Source: Mycobacterium sp. BK086
Lineage (GTDB): Bacteria; Actinomycetota; Actinomycetes; Mycobacteriales; Mycobacteriaceae
Assembly (NCBI GenBank): GCA_004362315.1
Contig: SNWL01000003.1
Coordinates: forward strand, 124,001 to 188,000
Reading direction: 5' to 3'
Length of the DNA: 64,000 nt
Shown: piece by piece, positions 62,505 to 64,000 of the stretch
Layout of the letters: the number at the start of each line of letters is the position of its first letter
Position numbering within the stretch: position 1 is the first letter of the stretch
Position numbers and translations under genes: made by a program
The notes under the pieces: model-generated
What the model saw: only the letters and a program-made list of their open reading frames with translations
Told to the model about the DNA's origin: nothing
The model's database searches: none

Positions 62505-62841
62505 CGACCACCCTGACGTCGTAAACCGGCAGCGACTGTGACTCGTCGTCGAGGCACCGACCATCGACAAGGGAGAACACCTGCTTGAGCAACGGCGACG
62601 CCACCGTCGGCTCACCCCGACGGTCCCCGACGATGCCGCGCGACATCACCGCGGCACGACCGAAGGGGTCGATATTGCCGACCGCACGCAGCGTTCCGTC
62701 GGCAAGGAGAAACAGCGCGGCCTGCTCACCGTCGGGCAGCAGCACCGCCGCACCCCGCCCCGCGAGCAACGCGCGCAACGAGCACGCAGGGGTCCAGCTG
62801 TCCAGGTCGAGCCCGGCACGGGTATCCGCGAGAAGTGTCAT
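62476..62841 (-). CDS. nirD: Nitrite reductase (NAD(P)H) small subunit
   Basis: Small subunit of assimilatory nitrite reductase. The 121-residue Rieske-like beta-fold lacks the Rieske cluster cysteines and histidines, as in NirD. GNIDPFGRAAVMSRGIVGDRRGEPTVASPLLKQVFSL is the conserved core, followed by LPVYDVRVVDGFVEI. GGAGG precedes the ATG. It follows nirB by 48 bases and overlaps nnaR by 29. Confidence 0.95.
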   Translation of the reverse strand: MTLLADTRAGLDLDSWTPACSLRALLAGRGAAVLLPDGEQAALFLLADGTLRAVGNIDPFGRAAVMSRGIVGDRRGEPTVASPLLKQVFSLVDGRCLDDESQSLPVYDVRVVDGFVEIRSR

Positions 62842-62889
62842 GGTTTCAAGCCTCCAAGACCTTGATAGAGGGGTCGTGTTTCACAACTG

Positions 62890-64000
62890 TTACGGACGGC
62901 TTTCCGCCGTGTTGACGGCGCTCGGCATGCCCAACAGCAGCGGCACCTTGCGCGGCCCGGTCTCGTCGAACACCACGGTCGGATCCGGCTCACCCGGCGC
63001 ATTGACGAAAGACACGAAGCGCGAGAGTTTTTCCTGGTCGTTCAGGACGCCGGCCCACTCGTCGGCGTACCCCACGACATGACGGGCCATCGCCGCGTCC
63101 AGGTCGGCGGCGATGCCCAACGAGTCCTCACACACCACATCCCTGATGTGATCGAGACCACCCTCGATGGTTTCCTGCCACACCGCGGTTCGCTGCAAGC
63201 GGTCTGCGGTGCGGATGTAGAACATCAGGTAGCGGTCGATGTAGCGGACCAGGGTGTCGGAGTCCAGATCCCCGGCCAGCAGCTGCGCGTGCTTGGGGTT
63301 TGCCCCGCCGTTGCCGCCGACATAGAGGTTCCAGCCCTTCTCGGTGGCGATCACACCGACGTCCTTGCCGCGCGCTTCGGCGCACTCGCGTTGGCAGCCC
63401 GAGACACCCATCTTGATCTTGTGCGGTGAACGCAGTCCGCGATAACGCAATTCGAGGTCGACGGCCATGGCCACCGAGTCCTGCACCCCGTAGCGGCACC
63501 ACGTCGAACCGACGCAGCTCTTCACCGTCCGCAACGACTTGCCGTACGCGTGACCGGATTCCATACCCGCGTCGACCAGTCGCTTCCAGATCAGGGGCAG
63601 CTGCTCGACACGGGCACCGAACAGGTCGATGCGCTGGCCGCCGGTGATCTTGGTGTACAGGTTGAAATCCCGGGCGACCTCGGCGATCACCATCAGCTTC
63701 TCCGGGGTCACCTCACCGCCGGGCAGCCGCGGCACCACCGAGTACGTGCCGTTGCGCTGGATGTTGGCCAGGAAGTGGTCGTTGGTGTCCTGCAGTCCGG
63801 CCGTCTCGTCGTCGAGGATGTGGTCGGACGAGGTGGACGCCAGGATCGAGGCGACGACGGGTTTGCAGATGTCGCAACCGGTTCCGGTGCCGTACTCGGC
63901 GATCAGTGCCGAGAAGGTGCGGATACCGGTGGTCGCGACGATCTGGAACAGCTCGGCGCGAGTCTGCTCGAAGTGCTCACACAGGGCCTTGGACATCGCC
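62890..64000 (-). CDS. nirB: Nitrite reductase large subunit NirB, 5' end cut by window edge
   Basis: C-terminal part of assimilatory nitrite reductase (nitrite to ammonia). The BFD-like segment TGCDICKPVVASIL has two cysteines of the [2Fe-2S] site. The sulfite/nitrite reductase hemoprotein part has LPGGEVTPEKLMVIAEVARDF and the [4Fe-4S]-siroheme motif CVGSTWCRYG followed by GVSGCQRECAEARGKDVG, the expected C-x5-C and C-x3-C. About 370 residues are present; the FAD/NAD domains lie beyond the window. The frame stays open to the edge. It heads nirB-nirD-nnaR-cbiX. Confidence 0.95.
   Translation of the reverse strand, partial: AMSKALCEHFEQTRAELFQIVATTGIRTFSALIAEYGTGTGCDICKPVVASILASTSSDHILDDETAGLQDTNDHFLANIQRNGTYSVVPRLPGGEVTPEKLMVIAEVARDFNLYTKITGGQRIDLFGARVEQLPLIWKRLVDAGMESGHAYGKSLRTVKSCVGSTWCRYGVQDSVAMAVDLELRYRGLRSPHKIKMGVSGCQRECAEARGKDVGVIATEKGWNLYVGGNGGANPKHAQLLAGDLDSDTLVRYIDRYLMFYIRTADRLQRTAVWQETIEGGLDHIRDVVCEDSLGIAADLDAAMARHVVGYADEWAGVLNDQEKLSRFVSFVNAPGEPDPTVVFDETGPRKVPLLLGMPSAVNTAESRP

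Overview
The window is high-GC actinobacterial DNA and almost certainly chromosomal sequence of a Mycobacterium, most like the rapid growers (Mycolicibacterium type). The reasons are the gene content and order (hisD-C-B-H-priA-impA-hisF-I, trpE-(membrane protein)-trpC-B-A-lgt, nadA-B-C, bioA-F-D, bioB-bsaP, treX-Y-Z), the Glu/Pro-rich tail on Lgt, a BsaP biotin-synthase helper, mycobacterial BioQ and NrtR regulators, and frequent leaderless gene starts (a TANNNT -10 box 6-8 bases before the start codon). Species cannot be named from sequence alone. Genes are packed tightly; most operon neighbours overlap by 1-8 bases, and no gene-free stretch exceeds about 160 bases.

Layout, left to right. 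1-8.5 kb (minus): gltB-gltD, pykA and a truncated tesB. 8.5-10.8 kb (minus): two small membrane proteins and a 13E12-type DUF222/HNH protein. 10.85-11.0 kb (plus): a possible leucine-rich leaderless peptide, a hairpin and tRNA-Leu(CAG). 11.0-17.5 kb (minus): the trp operon ending in lgt. 17.5-19.5 kb (plus): peroxiredoxin BcpB, a GntR regulator and an orphan ABC ATPase. 19.5-21.4 kb (minus): a cytochrome P450 with a TetR regulator. 21.5-27.8 kb (minus): the complete his operon. No trpF is seen, and the HisA gene is of the bifunctional PriA type, so histidine and tryptophan synthesis share this enzyme. 27.9-28.9 kb (plus): LysE exporter and a deazaflavin-type oxidoreductase. 28.9-33.5 kb (minus): nadA-nadB-nadC, a coupled secreted coiled-coil protein and a VOC protein. 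They diverge from nrtR, with a perfect operator between them.

34.3-45.0 kb: a lipase and a maleylpyruvate isomerase-like protein, then the biotin locus. bioB-bsaP-DUF2567 diverges from bioQ, and bioA-bioF-bioD-2H phosphoesterase follows. The bioB and bioF promoters carry the same 13-bp palindrome fused to the -10 box; the bioF copy overlaps the bioA stop codon. An AT3-SGNH acyltransferase follows. 45.0-51.2 kb (plus): treX-treY-treZ, which convert glycogen-type glucan to trehalose.

51.3-59.4 kb (plus): the most unusual feature, one 2696-residue protein arranged fatty acyl-AMP ligase, ACP, ketosynthase, acyltransferase (methylmalonyl-type motif), ketoreductase, ACP, then a WS/DGAT-PapA-condensation-like acyltransferase. 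The first six domains match the order of cyanobacterial olefin synthase, but the sulfotransferase-thioesterase end is replaced by an acyl-transfer domain. It appears able to make an alpha-methyl-beta-hydroxy fatty acyl chain and pass it to an unknown acceptor; its position directly after treZ makes trehalose one testable acceptor. 59.4-64 kb (minus): ilvA, whose stop codon abuts the synthase stop, then cbiX, nnaR, nirD and truncated nirB (nitrite assimilation, siroheme and its regulator).
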